Part shown: piece after piece, positions 63,731-64,000 of the stretch
Layout: each line of letters starts with the position of its first letter
Numbering within the stretch: position 1 is the stretch's first letter
Position numbers and translations under genes: made by a program
Assembly (NCBI GenBank): GCA_025998755.1
Contig: AP024674.1
Coordinates: 2,930,162 to 2,994,161 of the forward strand
Source: Armatimonadota bacterium
GTDB lineage: Bacteria > Armatimonadota > UBA5829 > DSUL01
Length of the DNA: 64,000 bases
Reading direction: 5' to 3'
Notes under the pieces: generated by a model
Seen by the model: only the letters and a program-made list of their open reading frames with translations
What the model was told of the DNA's origin: nothing
Databases searched by the model: none

Positions 63731-64000
63731 TTGGTTCATCCCATAACGCTTGCGCTTGCGGCAGTCTTTCTTTTGCTGGAAGGGTCCGCCGTTCACGCGG
63801 CGGCCGTATCTCCTTACGCCAAGGATGGCGATCCTGTGGCTGGCAGTTATCCATTCCGGCGACTGATGCTGGACGCGATGGCGGTGGAGGAGTCTAGTGG
63901 GCTTGAGCGGGTGTTCCACAAGTTGGAAAAGCACCCGGGCAATCCGGTGCTCCGCCGCGACCGACCCTGGGAGGGATGGGGACCCTATCTCTACGGTACA
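63731..64000 (+). CDS. Secreted protein, N-terminal part (cut by window edge)
   Basis: Ninety codons are open to the last base. The start is TTG 63731 with GGAG 9 nt upstream, or in-frame GTG 63707. The signal peptide is HPITLALAAVFLLLEGSAVHA. The mature part has ESSGLERVFHKLEKHPGNP and RDRPWEGWGPYLYG, which recalls the opening of secreted glycosidase-like beta-propeller proteins (family 32/43 style). The full domain is outside the window. Confidence 0.65.
   Translation, partial: MVHPITLALAAVFLLLEGSAVHAAAVSPYAKDGDPVAGSYPFRRLMLDAMAVEESSGLERVFHKLEKHPGNPVLRRDRPWEGWGPYLYGT

Overview
The window is about 64 kb of high-GC bacterial chromosome. It looks like a motile, diderm, sugar-degrading heterotroph: it has flagellar and chemotaxis genes, a SurA/PrsA-like chaperone, several PEP-CTERM secreted proteins, cdaA-cdaR-glmM, a DUF4446 protein and a UroD-like methyltransferase-family gene. 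The mixture suggests an uncultured member of Armatimonadota or a neighbouring lineage. That is an inference from gene content; no 16S rRNA gene is present.

Region 1 (1-4064) ends a serine beta-lactamase-like gene and holds a flagellar group: a lytic transglycosylase, fliK and flgD. Region 2 (4245-14084) is a compact type II-C CRISPR-Cas locus. It runs from a consensus promoter through a tracrRNA (with a 36-nt anti-repeat), cas9 (1069 aa), cas1 and cas2 to a 37-repeat array whose crRNAs read on the minus strand. The array is followed by a 2-kb AT-richer block exactly between two CRISPR repeats. This block carries tandem, partly decayed copies of an unrecognised three-gene module (a zinc-knuckle small protein, a membrane protein and a soluble protein). 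Beyond it are five degenerate repeats of an older array. This block is the best candidate for something undescribed. Chemotaxis genes (cheY, cheX) follow directly, so the whole locus sits inside a motility neighbourhood.

Region 3 (15358-23048) has a ThuA-like protein, an S9 peptidase, a VapBC-type pair, YjbQ, a D-aminoacylase and two envelope or secreted proteins. Region 4 (23095-35786) is regulatory and housekeeping: a SurA-like lipoprotein, a coiled-coil protein, sigma-28 (fliA), rlmN, an RsbU-like phosphatase, an ECF sigma factor with a zinc anti-sigma factor, DUF4446, an ornithine-cyclodeaminase family enzyme, and the c-di-AMP/cell-wall operon cdaA-cdaR-glmM. Region 5 (35848-51916) is devoted to secretion and sugar uptake. 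It has four PEP-CTERM proteins, two of which share a promoter-proximal inverted repeat. It also has an unusual two-gene ABC importer (a binding-protein/permease fusion and a permease with a roughly 400-residue internal insertion), a Gfo/Idh/MocA oxidoreductase, and two large secreted proteins with frameshifts.

Region 6 (52188-64000) has tRNA-Val(GAC), an NDP-sugar and surface-polysaccharide set, a decayed secreted-protein gene, an isocitrate/isopropylmalate dehydrogenase, an ArnT-like glycosyltransferase coupled to a nucleotidyltransferase and galactokinase, a UroD-family protein, a 1-Cys-type peroxiredoxin and the start of another secreted protein.

All calls come from reading the sequence. 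No database search was run.
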